Positions 34,951-48,007 of a stretch of DNA of 64,000 nucleotides are shown piece after piece (position 1 is the first letter of the stretch; each line of letters begins with the position of its first letter). The stretch lies in assembly GCA_020081605.1 (NCBI GenBank), contig JAHREC010000013.1, positions 5,270,001 through 5,334,000 of the forward strand, in the 5' to 3' direction. Below the pieces are notes generated by a model. That model had not been told where the DNA came from. It ran no database searches and saw only the letters and a list, made by a program, of their open reading frames with translations. The stretch is from Albifimbria verrucaria (taxonomy: Eukaryota > Ascomycota > Sordariomycetes > Hypocreales > Stachybotryaceae). The position numbers were made by a program, and so were the translations under genes.

Positions 34951-36163
34951 ATGTCCGACGCTGTCTCCTCCCTGCGGAGGTTTATACTCGAGTCTCCCCA
35001 GGCGAATGGGCACTCAAGCAGCTTCGCGAGCTGCTGATAGGCTCCCTGAAGCAGGGACCGATCCCGATGCATGTCGCGTTCGAGATGGACGGCAACAGAC
35101 GTTACGCCAGAAGCCACAGAATGGAGACGGTAGAAGGCCACCACCGTGGGTTCGAAGCGCTCGCTAGGGTAAATGTCATGAGCATTCGTTGCGACGGCCA
35201 AGACTAATGGGTAGTACAGATCATGGAGGTTTGCTACAAGTGTGGCGTCAAGGTGGTCACCGTATATGCCTTCAGCATCGAAAACTTCAACCGTCCCAAA
35301 TACGAGGTTGAGGGCCTTATGGAACTCGCCAAAACGAAACTCGAGCAGCTTACGACGTACGGAGACATTCTTGATCGATATGGCGCAAGTGTCCGCGTCC
35401 TCGGCCAGCGCGAGATGATTCGGGACGATGTCCTCGAAGTCGTCGACAAAGCCGTAGCAAGGACCCGGCACAACAGCAAGTCAGTATCCCACGCGCTACC
35501 ACTCGGCTTGAAAGGGCTTCCACTAACATTTTACACAGGGCGGTGCTGAATATCTGCTTCCCTTACACGTCCAGGGCCGAAATAACAACTGCCATCAAAT
35601 CTACAGTCCAAGACTTCCTCTCCCACACCCGCCCAGAGCCACGCCCTTCTCACAGTCCCGCATCAGACAAAAGATTCTATCACGGCAATTGGATGGACGC
35701 GAGCCATTACCCACAATCCGAGACGAGTCCCCCATGATGATACCACTGTTGTTAGCGAAGACGGAGTGAGAGACGATGATGCTGAAGACTCATCATCAAC
35801 CACACTTCCTCCAGACTCACCGCCGCCTCGCCTCCGTGCGAGGAATGGATCCGCTGATTCTACAGCGCTACCAAACCCAGAGACAATCACGGTTGAAGAC
35901 CTGGAGAAACACATGTACACGGCCCAAGATCCCCATTGGATCTGTTCGTAAGAACGAGTGGCGTCGAACGACTTAGCGATTTCATGCTATGGCAGTGCCA
36001 CCAAAACACTCAAATATTCTTCCTGTCATGTCTGTGGCCCGAGTTCGACCTGCAACACTTCCTTTGGGTGTTGCTGGAATGGCAGTGGCGGCACAAGCAG
36101 CGGGAGAGAGACGAGACACCAAGGAAGGGCAGCGCTGGGCCGCGACGATTGCGAACGGACTAA
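34951..36163 (+). CDS. rer2: Dehydrodolichyl diphosphate synthase, cis-prenyltransferase
   Basis: Elongates farnesyl diphosphate with isopentenyl diphosphate to the dolichol precursor at the ER or lipid droplets. There are three exons (34951-35168, 35220-35479, 35539-36163) with 51- and 59-nt introns, restored length 368 residues. The active-site Asp region is AFEMDGNRRYARSH, followed by VTVYAFSIENFNRP, LGQREMIRDDVLEVVDKA, NICFPYTSRAEIT, and the late motif DLFVRTSGVERLSDFMLWQC with the family RTSG. An acidic Ser/Asp-rich insertion of about 60 residues lies between the last two, as in other filamentous fungi. Four C runs lack a base: 34996-34999, 35644-35646, 35729-35733 and 35931-35934. The first Met is supported by the short helix SSLRRFILES leading into PGEWALKQLRELL. 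Confidence 0.93.
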
Positions 36164-36804
36164 GCCCTGAGACAATCCGTGATACCCAGGCCTGGTTTAA
36201 TGGAGGCGCTATAGTTTGATTCTATACTCATTAATCGCACATAATATTATACATATCTACCAACGCGTGCAACCGCCATCATTGTGCTGTAATTCTGAGC
36301 TGGGCAGCGTCGGCAGTGATATGACGAAACGCCGATCCGGCCATGTGCTTATCGTTATCGGATCATTATACCCGAGCCGGTTATATGTTTCCCCGCTGCG
36401 CTGTCCTTGCCTACGCTCACCCCCTGTAGCCACTGGCAGTCGAAGTGTACTCGACGAAATTCCCGTCCTGATGCAAGCAAGATACGGCAGTGATCTGTGC
36501 TAAGCCGTCCGTCACCCTCCCTCCTCTCTCTGCCAACGCCCACCGCCAAAGCCATAGCTTCGTGTCTGGCCCTCGCATGCGCCGTTTGGCTGGTCTCTCT
36601 TGGTTTTCTTTTTACTGCAAGATGACCTAGATTGTACGCAACTTTACCTCGTGCTCTAGTCAAGGTTGACTTGAGTATCCTCTCCGCGATCGCTATCCAC
36701 CAAAATCCTCTCCTCGCGACCAACCTCCCGTCCTCTCACAGCGTCGATTCGGCTCGAACGTCGGTGAAGCCGCGACCTACCGCATATACATATACAACTT
36801 CGTC
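36164..36804. other. Intergenic region, rer2 to pho23
   Basis: 3' region of rer2, then a pyrimidine-rich leader for the ING/PHD gene (36500-36800). No gene seen. Confidence 0.5.
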
Positions 36805-39070
36805 ATGAAGACTGCAAAACCGTCGGCAATCGACGCTGCGGCGCAGTCGTCGCAGCGTCGATCCCAGCCTGTCCGGCAGACGCGCACCAACCCTCCACGA
36901 AGCTCAGCAACCGTCGCCCGCCCCAATGCCGGGAGAGAGTCCCTCAGCGCTGGGCCTGCTGGCGATCAGCCCATAGACATCTTTCCGGCCATCACTCACT
37001 TCGCAGATGCCATGACCGCCCTGCCGAAGGAGCTGGTTCGCCACTTTACCCTCCTCAAGGAGGTAGATGCTAAGATTTACGCGCCCGAGGAGCAACTCTT
37101 CAAACTCGTCTCCGCCGCTGCCAGTCTTCCCGTGCCTGAGACCCGGACGAACATAGATATTCGGAATAGCACAGCGCCGACGTCGGCCCCGATGAGCGCG
37201 CAGAACAGCTCCAGTGGAATCCTACCACACCCCGCTGCTCCGTCGCTCTTGTCCGCTGATGATTCCAACTATGCACCTTCGAGCGTTTTCGACCCTTCCA
37301 ACCTCCAGCGTCGACAACACTTCCGTCAGACGGCTTTTAAGATCCAAGAGATGCTTGTGGCCCTCGAGGAGAAGAACCACGTCATCTCGACTGCCAACGA
37401 CGCCCTCCAAAGACAATTAGCACGCGTTGAGGACGTCTGGCCATACGTCGAGGGCGAATTTAGCGACGAGGCAAAATGGGGTAGCACCACACATTGGGCA
37501 TACCCGAGAACCGCACAGGAAAGGCTGCTCAGGCTGAGCAGAGCCCGTCGCGATGGAGCTGCGGTCATTTCTGCTGCGGCTCAAGCTCTAGCCGAAGAGG
37601 CTGCGGCCCGAAGCGATGCTAGAAAGCAGGCCGTTCAAGCCAAGAAGAACCTGAAGAACCAATTCCAGGAGTCTGAGCTTGATGATCAGGACGCTCGACA
37701 TAAAGGCGAAGGCGGCAAGAAATCTGGCCAAGGCAAGGTACGCAAGACTGCCGACAGCAATGGTGTAGGGCTTGGAATTACGACAGGCTCAGGCGCCAAT
37801 GGCAACCCACCACAGAAACGACGTAAGGTTGAAAAGGTCACAAACGGAGGAGCTCCAATGGAGCGAGCCATGAGCAGCGTCTTTGGAGGCTCAGCGCCAA
37901 AGGCAAAGGCAAGCAGTCCTAGAGCCACACCTGCTCCAGAAGGTCCCAAGAAGCGCAAGGCACTCCCTTCAGGAAGCGGCCAAGCAAAAAGAAGTATGTC
38001 TTGATCTTGATATTTGTATGAAGATTGTGCTGGTGCGGAAACTGACCATGTTTGTTTTGTACAGGAACGGTGCTCCTGGCATATCGCCTTCTGCTGCCTC
38101 ATCACCGGTACTCACCACGCTCCCAGACCCCAAGATTCCGAGTCATGCATCACCTACGCCTACGAGTATACCTCGACCAGCTTCATCGCGCGCTCGACAG
38201 AACTCTATACAATCCAATAACGCAGAGATTGGCAAGGCCAGACCGGCTTCTGCCGCTCCGCCGAAGCTGAATGGGAACACTCCCATAACGCCAGATGCAT
38301 CGACACCAGCCAACCCGCAGCGACCGATCACTGAGATAAAACCGTCGAAGGAATCGAGCGTAACTCCTCGAGTGGACGCGGTCAAGAATGAGTCTGAAAA
38401 GCCGGAGACTAGCGCTGCACCGACACCCGTCGTTGTGGTCACCGCGAAGAAGGACAAAGAAAAGGAGAAAGAGAAGGAACCCGAAAACGACAAAGAGACT
38501 GACAAGGAAACTAAGACAGAGGAGATCGAGAGGAAGAGTGAATCCGTGCCTCCTGCGCCGCCGGTCGCAACAACAGTCACAACCAAGAGCGGACGAGCCA
38601 GTAAGCCCTCAACTCCAGCTTTATCGACGTTTCAGGAGGCGGCACGGCCTCGTTCTTCCAGGAATTCAGAAAGCGTCGGCGGAAACAAAAGGGTCACAGG
38701 AAGAGCAGTTCGGTGGCCCAAATCATCATCCCCCACCTGCAGAAGGAAACACGACCGGCAACTTACCCGGAGACGCAGAAGATGAGGATGCGGATATTGA
38801 TGCAGACGAGCCGACATATTGCTACTGCAACAGTGTCAGTTATGGTGAAATGGTTGCGTGTGATGCAGAAGGATGCCCGCGGGAGTGGTTCCATCTGGCA
38901 TGCGTAGGACTGAGAGTGGCTCCCGGATCAAAGAGTAAGGAACCTTTCCCTTCTAATTTTGTTTGCATGGTTTCATTGAGACTAACATGGCGTGCTCTTT
39001 AGCGAAATGGTACTGCGAAGACTGTAAAGAGCGATTGAAGATGGGGGCTAAGAAGGTCAATGGCCGATAG
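36805..39070 (+). CDS. pho23: ING-family PHD-finger protein, Pho23-like
   Basis: Probable subunit of the Rpd3L histone deacetylase complex, or another ING complex, that reads H3K4 methylation. There are three exons (36805-37993, 38065-38934, 39003-39070) with introns of 71 and 68 nt. The N-terminal ING domain is [40 protein letters not shown], then [21 protein letters not shown] long basic and Pro/Ser/Glu linker includes a Lys/Glu run near 38450-38530. The C-terminal PHD finger is [33 protein letters not shown] and [11 protein letters not shown], with the full Cys4-His-Cys3 ligand set; the second intron lies just before KWYC. One base is missing at 37986-37990 and 38687-38690 (A runs) and at 38730-38734 (C run). 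Restored length is about 709 residues. Pho23 is favoured over Yng1/Yng2 by size and long linker, without certainty. Confidence 0.85.
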
Positions 39071-41533
39071 ATGAGATTGCTCCACGCCGGTGATGCGTTG
39101 TCATATCGAATTATGAGGGAAGGTAATGGGTAGGAGTTATCGTTTGTACATGGCCCCATAGCGAGCTGGTTTGCCTGGGATGGATTATGCGGCAACTTTG
39201 AACACACAGAAAAAGCATGGGAGCGGCTTCTCGGACCGAAGCTTGGCCCCAAGCTGGAAGTTGAAGGCCTTAGAAACCTTTGTTGCATGCAGATGAACGA
39301 TAGTTGGCCTTAAGGCCGAGAATCCTTTGAATCATGGCTTACATGTATTGTTTTAGCTATAGATGCACATAGCATGACGAGTGGCTGGTGGAGTTTGCAT
39401 CGAGGTCACGAGGCCAGCAGCACAGCTTACTCCCATCTAATGTAACTTTTATGAGACAGTTCTAGCTGCGTCCCGGCCCCTTGATGTCTGACGGCAGGGA
39501 CGAGAGCGGGTTGCGGTGTGTGTTCTGGTTGAGGGTTGCACGAAAGCCCGAGAGCGCATGGTTGTCCGTGTACACGCATGATTGGTTCCTGCATGGTGGT
39601 GGCCGAGGATGCGATCTTGACTGCACGAAGCTTCAAGCAGATGCAAGGCCTGCATTGAGAATCCCCAATGGCGTTTCTGCAAGCAGAGGGACGAAGCAAA
39701 AGAGGGACCATGTGAGCCATCGATTGGACACTTCCCAGAATTCAGTTCGCTCCGCGTGGCCATGTGTCTTCGTTCCCATGCATTGGAGGGTATGTAGTTA
39801 CGTATAATTTAGGTAATGAGTAACCAGCGGCTAAAGCTTGGTAGCGGTGCGTTTATGTCTGGTAGGCTGGGAGCTACGGTGTTCCAGGGTTCAACTGGGG
39901 CTCTGCGAAATCTCCGGGGTTAATACCGTAGCTTGACGGCTCCGCAAGTACCTGGATGCGCGACGCACTGTGGGCTATTCCTGTCGGTGTTGATGCATCG
40001 TGAAGGTTCCATGAGGTTCACGAGCCGAGGGAATGTCGGAGATGCAAGTCCAGGCGCGGGACGGAGGTAATGGAAGACATGTCCGGTAACACCAGTGCCC
40101 TGTGACGAACCTTTTTTTTTTTTTTTGGTTTCGTCGACAACGATCACGAACAAAAGTGTTATGTCGACTCCTCCGAACAGTCCGAGCGATGACCGGGTCG
40201 AGGTTGGGAGGAGGAGCGGCTGGCTTCGGTATATCGACCGCCCTACCCAACCACGCCAACAGCGGAGCAGCCTTACTTAGTACGGTAGGTAAAGGTGAAT
40301 GAATCAATGGGCACGGGCTATTTGGGAGCTTTCAGAGCCCTGGCCTGCCTGCTCAGCGTCTACTAAGCTCAGCTCAGCTCGGCTACTTGTACGGCACTGC
40401 GCCGCCTGACGGGCAGTGAGGGACGCGAGTGAGGACTGGAGCAGAGCGGGTTGTGTGCGATACGAACAGCCCAAGACGGGTCAGAATGTTGGTCGCTGAT
40501 GAGTCTTTGGGCTCTGTAAGCAAGGCCTTCCCCGTCAGTATGCGCCAAGGTGGGGATCCAGAGCCTTGGGAGAAGGGTGAGACCGTGTGGCGATGAAGAC
40601 CCCGTGACACGCAAGAAAAATTCGACCAGAGCCCGAGGTTTCGGTTTGTCAAGCCTATTCGGAGACGGCGCACTAGACGTCTGCCCGTCTCGCTAGGAGG
40701 TCAGTTGATGTACGGAGTAACACAGGCGCTTGTTTGTTTGGGGTTTCTTGTTAGTCACGACAAATGCAGGCGGAACGGCTCAGCGCATCAGAACACGCTC
40801 CGACACCCTCACCATTTTTCCCTTTACCTTGTTGAGGAGGGTGGATAATGCAAGGTGTGTTGTTCCTTGATATGATGCGCATTCGTGGTGTTTTCTTTTA
40901 CATAGTAGACTATTGCGTGTCGCCTCTGCTGGGCCAAGAATTGATTGACTCGCCCGCCAGGCCCGTATGTCTTGCCCGTTTGCTCCTATGATTTGACGAC
41001 GGTTGGAACGGATGGGCTAATTCAGCGGGCGTTGACGCGGAAGCGCAAGCTCATAAGCGACGTGGCCTGTGTTTAGCATGATTCATAGCCCAATGCCATG
41101 GGGAAATTGAGCGGTCACCATCATCGTCACCCGATCAATGTGGGCTATGTGTCTATGAATGGCCACATGACCTAGGCGGGAGACGAAGCACGGCGGAGAG
41201 TCCGGGGCAGCGAGCCTTATTTCGGCAAGCAGGCTAGGTGCTGTAGCGCAGGTAGCCATTGGCAAATCTTGGCTCGTTCCCAGACCAGGAACAGGAGTCA
41301 AGTTCGGCATGGCGAACCCCTGCGGTTGAGTTGCATGCAGTGGTGTGTTCCGCCGTGTTGCTTTGTTGGTGCTTCTGTCTGCTCCGGGTCGGGTCACGAG
41401 GCCAATGGCGCAAGGACGAGAAATTGGCTGGCCTCCCTAGAATAGGATTTCCATTACTCCATTCTTGCATCTATTACGTTTCCGAAACCTTCGCGTCATC
41501 CCCGGGCTTGCTGAGGGAGAGGAGGAGAGAGAG

Positions 41534-41567
41534 GAGTAGGAGTAGGTGTAGGCGTAGGCGTAGGCGT
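41534..41567 (+). repeat. TAGGNG hexamer array
   Basis: Five to six imperfect copies of TAGGAG/TAGGTG/TAGGCG in tandem. Confidence 0.8.
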
Positions 41568-41822
41568 CGGTGGTGTGCGTGTGTCTGTTTTCCCCATTCG
41601 ACAGTGTGTGTTTGTTTAACGTTGGTGCGTGTCTTGGATATGAAGCGAACCAAGGTGGGTGCAGCACGGCGTGCTCTGCTCTGCTCTGCCCTACAGCTAT
41701 AGGTGCTGGAGTTGCACTGGGTGTCCCCTGTGCACCTATCACGGCTCTGAAGGCCGCCACTTGGGAGCCGATCTTCAGTGGAACATCAGTGCAACAGCAC
41801 ATTTACCTAATGGCATGGAGCT

Positions 41823-41868
41823 AGAGCCAGAAGCAGAGCCAGAAGCAGAGCCAGAAGCAGAGCCAGAG
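41823..41868 (+). repeat. 12-nt tandem repeat AGAGCCAGAAGC
   Basis: Nearly four head-to-tail copies. A reading frame through it gives repeating Glu-Pro-Glu-Ala but belongs to no recognised protein. Confidence 0.85.
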
Positions 41869-42244
41869 GCCTTGATGGGCAGAGGTCACTGCCCTTTTGC
41901 GACACTGTGCAGTTAGTCGCTTGCATTACTCCCTCACCCTCCTCTCTTCTTCCCTCACCCTTCTTCCTCCCATCCTTGCCGGGGCCAGAACCAACCCCGT
42001 CTGCCCCAGTCCCGATTTTTTTAATCCCTTACCCTTTTCTTACCCTGCTCATCTGCTCGCCTGATGACGGCAACGTCCAGTCCTCTGTTTTCATTACCAA
42101 ATCTCTACCATTCCTGAGCTAATGGCGCGCCGCTTGCTAGCACGTTCCTCCCGGGACACGGTGGGAACTAGACGGTGGCGCCCCTGGAATGGGTGAGGTT
42201 CCTAAAGATGGGGAAAACGTAACGGCATCTTTTTTTTTGCTCCC

Positions 42245-42268
42245 GGTCTTGGTCTTGGTCTTGGTCTT
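42245..42268 (+). repeat. GGTCTT x4 array
   Basis: Four perfect hexamers about 290 bp before the LRR gene start. Confidence 0.9.
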
Positions 42269-42559
42269 TGCGCCACGAACGGGGCCCTTTAAGAACATCC
42301 CCAACCCTCCCTCGGCCGCGCTACCTTGGTGTTGCTTCTAGACCTCTTTCTCTCTCTTGCGCCTCGACTTTATTACGTCTGTTCTTAGACACGGAGACGT
42401 ATTTGCTCTTGTGTCTTACACCGTTGCGACCTCTTTTCGCCTGTCTGCGCTATCGGCCGATCTTGCCTTAATAGTGACGTGTGCCTGCTTCCGTGCAAGC
42501 AGCGAAGACTCAGCCTCCACCACACACTACATCATCCTCCCGAACTCCCCACCCTATAT

Positions 42560-44440
42560 ATGGCTGTTGCAGGTGGCACCCGTCCCAACGGGGTGCTTGA
42601 CCTGGAGAGGACTTTGAAGATTAGACCAGCAATGTCGCGAGCAATCTCTCCCGCCGAGACCGCCTCCCGCTCTTCCTTCTCATCCGTCCGCGAGAACGAT
42701 GACGGACTGGCCCAGACCTTTACCCGTTCCAAGATCTCTTCTTACACTCAGGCTCCCGAAGATGTCTTCGATGAGTCGCCCACCAGCGAGATTGAGCAGC
42801 CGTCTTTCGCACCGCCCTTGACTCAGCCTCATAGCAAGCTTCACGGATTTTGGTATCCCGCCGATGGATTCAGAGGATGGAAGCAGATCCCCGTCAAGGG
42901 AAGATGGCGAGTCGCAGTTGCGAGGACCTCCACAAGCTGCATATGACTTGGAGCACTCCGGCTCCTCCCGTGAAGAAGGCTCAGGATGCGTACCCTCTTG
43001 GAATCGCTCCATTGGAGAAGCTTCCCACCGAAGTATTGGGTAAGTCCTGCCAATGAGCAAGGTGATGGACCTTGAAAATCAATGACTAACACGATGTACA
43101 GGTGCCATTATTGATCTGCTAGTCATCGAGCTTCCTCCGAACGGGCTCACCACGCGCAATGCAGACCTCATGGCCCTTCTCCTCACCTCCCGAACCATTC
43201 ATGCTGCTACTCTTGATACCCTTTACCGCCACATCACCATCCCCCACTCCCGAATCTTCCGCAAGTTTCTCAGCACCATCGCCAACTACCCTGCCCTTGC
43301 TTCTGTGGTTAGACGCCTTGACTTCAGCCACTTCAATCCTTCTACCATCTTTTCCACTGCTAGCGAGAGGGCGAAGACCCGAAACCTGACTTCAGAGACG
43401 CTCTTGCAGTGCTTGGAGTTGACCACATTCCTGCAGGAGTTCCTGGCGCAAGAGTATATTGACGACGATCTTGGCCCGGAGGTGTTGCGGAAGCTTTTAC
43501 TGGCATGACGCAGGTGCAGGCTATCGATCTGTGTGGCTGCTCCTCTAGGCAGTTCAAAACTTCTTTCGAGTCGATCCTGGACGGCCCGTGGCCTGAGACT
43601 CTTACTGTTACTAGGTTGTCGCTGCACAAATGTCTGAGTCTACCACCATCCGTTTTCGAGACAATTCTGCCCCGGCTTGGCAGAGTGACACACCTTGATC
43701 TCGCAGGTACACGAGTTACCGATGCGGCTCTACAAATGATCCCGGCTACGGCTCGAATCACTCACCTGAACCTCGCTAAGTGCAAGGAACTCTCTTCTGA
43801 GGCCGTGGTCAAGTTCATTTCAACCCACCCTGCCGTGAAGGATTCGCTCGTATACCTTAGTTTGGCTACCGATGCAAGCAGCCATCTGCTGCTTGGCAAG
43901 GATGATGTTGATGCTCTGATCCCTCACCTTCCACAGACCCTCCGCTCGTTGAGCCTCAAGGGCAGCAGAATGGATCCCTCGCACATGGCTAAGCTTAGGC
44001 CACTTGTTGAACACCTCGAAGAACTTGCTGTGGGCCGTGGGTTGGAAATGAACGATGTTCAGCAATTGTTCACCCAAGATGGCCAATGGCTACCACATAA
44101 TCTCCGCTACCTTGACATTTCTGATGTTGACACAATTATCGGCAGTGCCAGCACACTTCTTGCGCCGGCATCTGCGCCTCTGCATGTTATCGAGGTGGAA
44201 GAGCGTGCCTATGAACGGGCCGCCAAGGTGAAGAAGAACATCGAGCGGGTTGGGTGGACGGCCAAGGAATTTGGGAGCCGCTATTGGCTCGTGAGGATGA
44301 ACCCTGATGGCACGACTGTGGATAATGGAGGGAGGTGGTGGAAGCACGGAGCTGAGAGCTGGGGCATGCGAAAGATCCCTGTTGCGAATTCCGAGGTTGG
44401 AGGGATGTACGGCTCTTTCATGTTTGGACGACGACTCTGA
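42560..44440 (+). CDS. Leucine-rich-repeat protein, F-box-like layout
   Basis: Protein of about 606 residues in two exons (42560-43039, 43102-44440) with a 62-nt GTAAGT intron. The N-terminal 130 residues are Ser/Pro-rich. Next comes a segment LGIAPLEKLPTEVLGAIIDL that resembles an F-box start, then LLTSRTIHAATLDTLYRHIT. LRR-like units follow: VQAIDLCGCSS, RLSLHKCLSLPPSV, VTHLDLAGTRVTDAAL, ITHLNLAKCKELSSEAV, LRSLSLKGSRMD and LRYLDISDVD. The C-terminus has an aromatic region (WWKHGAESWGMRKI). One base is missing at 42898-42900 and one at 43502-43503. The start at 42560 has an in-frame alternative Met at 42632. The function is unknown; a ubiquitin-ligase adaptor role is only an inference from layout. 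Confidence 0.8.
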
Positions 44441-45206
44441 TCTTTCTTCATGACCTGATGACGATGGCATACCTTTTGATTTATTTGGCATGCATGGCGT
44501 TTGGAAGAGTTATGATTGTGTGGAAGGCAAAACCAATTTTGTATGAATAGAACGATGAAGTGGGAAGGAAAACTCATATCAAACAAAAGCGATAAAAAGT
44601 AGCTGACATTAAATGATTGCATGACAAGAAGGATTTCGAGAAACTATGCCTCGTGATGGATGATGCACGTTGAACTCAGGGTTGCCACGATACCGCTTAA
44701 GACACATGATGCATACCACACCGTCGATTTTAATTGATGTTACCTGAGGAGCTTGATCCGTAGTGGGCTGGTGTACAGGCAACGTTCATTGTATCATTCT
44801 GTCAATCCATTGTTGCTGAGCATGATGAAATGTCTTAGCTGAGGTTGATATTGCTCCTAGTCGTAGTGTACTAGGTATGTATGTAGGTCGCACCTCAAGG
44901 CCCAGATAGGTAAATTCGCACTACTTACAACCAATCCGGATCCCTCGAACCCTCACGTCATTAAGGGTACGTACTTGATGCTAATCTTGGCCATGCAGGT
45001 GGCGTCACCCCTGGTAACAGCCTGGGTGATGCGTTTCGACTGGCGTGGCTACCACGTGACTTTGAATGGTTCGGAATAACAGCTGACCCGGGCAATACGG
45101 GGCGTTCGCGACGTAAAGACGCTCAGCTTGGCTTGGAGTTCCCGGACAAGCTAACAACATAACCTCAATTGCCAGAGTCTTGGTGCCCGCGCCGCATCAA
45201 CTCACC
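44441..45206. promoter_or_regulatory. Intergenic region and V-ATPase subunit a promoter
   Basis: 3' region of the LRR gene and the upstream region of vph1. A CACGTGAC box lies at 45053-45060, 147 bp before the vph1 ATG. No gene seen. Confidence 0.5.
45053..45063 (+). promoter_or_regulatory. CACGTGACTTT box (E-box type)
   Basis: Palindromic CACGTG core with AC extension, 144-154 bp upstream of the vph1 start. The identical 11-mer occurs at 51515-51525 between ysh1 and taf4. CACGTGAC-type sites are bound by bHLH factors in fungi and animals; binding here is an inference. Confidence 0.5.
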
Positions 45207-48007
45207 ATGGCTCCCCAACATGATACGCCGTTCCGCTCGGCGGCTATGAGCATGGTGCAGCTCTACGTCTCCAACGAAATCGGTCGCGAGGTCGTGACGG
45301 CTCTGGGTGAGCTAGGCTTATGCCAGTTTCGAGATGTACGTCCTCCTAACCCACGGCTGCCTTGTCATCGTGCAAACCGTGTATACTAACACCATATGCC
45401 TTTTAAAGCTCAACGATAATCTCAGCGCCTTCCAGCGAACCTTTACCCAGGAAATCCGACGCCTGGACAATGTCGAGAGACAATTGCGTACGTCATCACC
45501 ACGACGAACCCGAAAGGACTAGTCTGACAAAACCCTAGGATACTTCTATGCTCAGATGGAGAAGGCTGGTATCCCGCTTCGAAAGCTGGATCTTGATGCC
45601 GAGAGACTCGCCTCCCTTCCACCTCGGAGATTGACGAACTTACCGAGCGAAGCCAGAAGCTTGAGCAAAGAGTCGCCGCGTTGAACGACAGCTACGAAAC
45701 CCTCAAGAAGCGTGAGGGTGAACTTACGGAGTGGCGTTGGGTTCTGCGCGAGGCCGGCAGCTTCTTCGACCGCGCTCATGGCAATGTCGAGGAAATCCGA
45801 GCTTCCACCGATGATGACGACGCCCCTTGCTCTCCGACGTCGAGCAGCACAACTCGGCCGCAGATGTTGAGCGATCTTTCTCTGGCATGAACATCGGCTT
45901 TGTTGCCGGTGTTATCAACCGGGATCGTGTTGCCGCCTTCGAGCGAATTCTGTGGCGAACCCTGCGAGGCAATCTCTACATGAATCAGTCCGAGATTCCG
46001 GAGCCTCTCATCGACCCCACAAACAATGAGCCCATCAACAAGAACGTCTTTGTCATCTTCGCACATGGCAAGGAGATTCTGGCCAAGATTCGCAAGATTT
46101 CCGAGTCTATGGGTGCCGATGTTTACAACGTCGATGAGAACAGCGACCTCCGCCGTGATCAGATTCACGAGGTCAACAGCCGTCTCGAAGACGTTCAGAA
46201 TGTTCTCCGGAACACACAAACTACTCTAGAGGCGGAGCTTAACCAGATCTCTCAGTCGCTCTCGGCTTGGATGGTGCTCATCACCAAGGAGAAGGCCGTT
46301 TACAACACCCTCAACCTTTTCTCGTATGATCGAGCACGTCGTACTCTTATTGCGGAGGGTTGGGTGCCCACCAACGATTTGCCTCTCATCCGATCAACGC
46401 TGCAGGATGTCACGAATCGAGCTGGCCTCTCCGTGCCTTCGATTATCAATGAGATCCGTACCAACAAGACGCCCCCAACTTACCTCAAGACCAACAAGTT
46501 CACTGAGGGTTTCCAGACCATTGTCAACGCTTATGGTACTGCTACATACCAGGAGGTTAACCCCGCCATTCCGGTGATTGTTACCTTCCTGTTTCTCTTT
46601 GCCGTCATGTTCGGTGATCTTGGCCACGCCGTCATCATGCTTTCCGCTGCCTTGGCTATGATCCGTTGGGAAAAGTCGCTCAAGAAGGTTACTTTCGAAC
46701 TGTTCGCTATGATCTTCTATGGTCGATATATTGCGCTTGTCATGGCTGTTTTCTCGCTCTTCACTGGTCTTATTTACAATGATGCCTTCTCTAAATCCTT
46801 GACACTTTTCGAAAGTGCTTGGGCGTACAAGAAGCCTGCTGGTTGGACGGAGGGTGACCCCGTCACTGCTGTTTTGAACGACCGCGGCTACCGCTACCCG
46901 TTCGGTCTTGATCCGGCCTGGCACGGCACCGAAAACGATTTGCTCTTCAGCAACAGTTACAAGATGAAGATGAGTATCATTCTTGGTTGGGCTCACATGA
47001 CCTATTCGCTCTGCTTCTCGTACATCAACGCACGTCACTTCAAGAAGCCTATCGATATCTGGGGCAACTTTGTTCCTGGCATGATTTTCTTCCAGTCCAT
47101 CTTTGGTTATCTGGTTGTTTGCATCATCTACAAGTGGTCTGTCGACTGGTACGCGGTTGACAAGTCCCCGCCTGGCCTTCTCAACATGCTTATCTACATG
47201 TTCCTGAACCCGAACGAGCTGGACGGTGTCCTTTACCCTGGTCAGAAGCCCGTGCAGAAGATTCTTCTGGCGCTGGCTTTCATCCAAGTTCCCATCCTCC
47301 TCTTCCTCAAGCCCTTCTACCTCCGCTGGGAGAACAACCGCGCTCGGGCTAAGGGCTATAGGGGCATTGGTGAGACCTCTCGTGTCAGCGCTCTTGATGG
47401 TGACGACGAGAATGAGGGTCTGGTCAATGGCAACCGTGACAGTTTCGATGATGGTGAGGAGTTGCCATGATCTCCCAAAACATTGACGAGGAACACGAGG
47501 AGTTTGAGTTCAGCGAAGTCATGATTCACCAGGTCATCCACACTATTGGTAAGTTGTTCCCCAATTGCTATGCAAGAACTTCTCTAACGACTACGTGATA
47601 GAATTCTGTCTGAACTGTGTTTCCCACACTGCTTCCTACCTGCGACTCTGGGCCTTGTCTCTTGCTCACCAGCAGCTCAGCGTTGTGCTCTGGGACATGA
47701 CCCTCGGCCCTGCTCTGACCACCGGTGGTGTTCTCGGCGTTGTCATGATTGTCGTCTGCTTCTTCATGTGGTTCTTCCTCAGTAAGTCATGATACCTAAT
47801 TCGTATAATCTATAACAAAGCTAACATGTCCTAGCTATCGCCATTTTGGTGTGCATGGAGGGTACCAGTGCCATGTTGCATTCGCTCCGTCTGGCCTGGG
47901 TCGAGTCGTTCTCCAAGTTTGCCGAGTTCGCTGGTTGGCCGTTTGCGCCATTCTCTTTCAACACTCTGTTAGAAGAGTCGGAGGATCTCAAGGAGTACCT
48001 GGGATAA
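45207..48007 (+). CDS. vph1: V-type ATPase subunit a
   Basis: Integral membrane V0 subunit forming the proton half-channels at the vacuole. There are five exons (45207-45335, 45409-45487, 45539-47548, 47602-47781, 47835-48007) with introns of 73, 51, 53 and 53 nt. The N-terminal cytosolic domain starts with [20 protein letters not shown] and [13 protein letters not shown], then [23 protein letters not shown] helices and [20 protein letters not shown]. The membrane half includes [34 protein letters not shown] and [19 protein letters not shown], plus the helix [20 protein letters not shown] that carries the essential proton-channel Arg. The end is [11 protein letters not shown]...LKEYLG. One base is missing at 45614-45616, 45823-45826 and 47458-47459. 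Restored length is about 857 residues. The single gene likely covers both yeast Vph1 and Stv1 roles. Confidence 0.96.

Larger units (their letters stand above)
39071..42559. other. Gene-free region, 3.5 kb
   Basis: No recognisable coding gene. It contains a T15 run (40112-40126), a TAGGNG hexamer array (41534-41567), a 12-nt AGAGCCAGAAGC array (41823-41868) and a GGTCTT array (42245-42268). The last 300 bp is pyrimidine-rich and probably the promoter and leader of the LRR gene. Scattered ORFs of up to about 150 codons overlap on both strands. Confidence 0.5.

Noticed and set aside
46394..47287. 297-codon antisense ORF over vph1
   Set aside because: The sense strand is the V-ATPase membrane domain; the antisense frame has no motif and is a codon-bias shadow.
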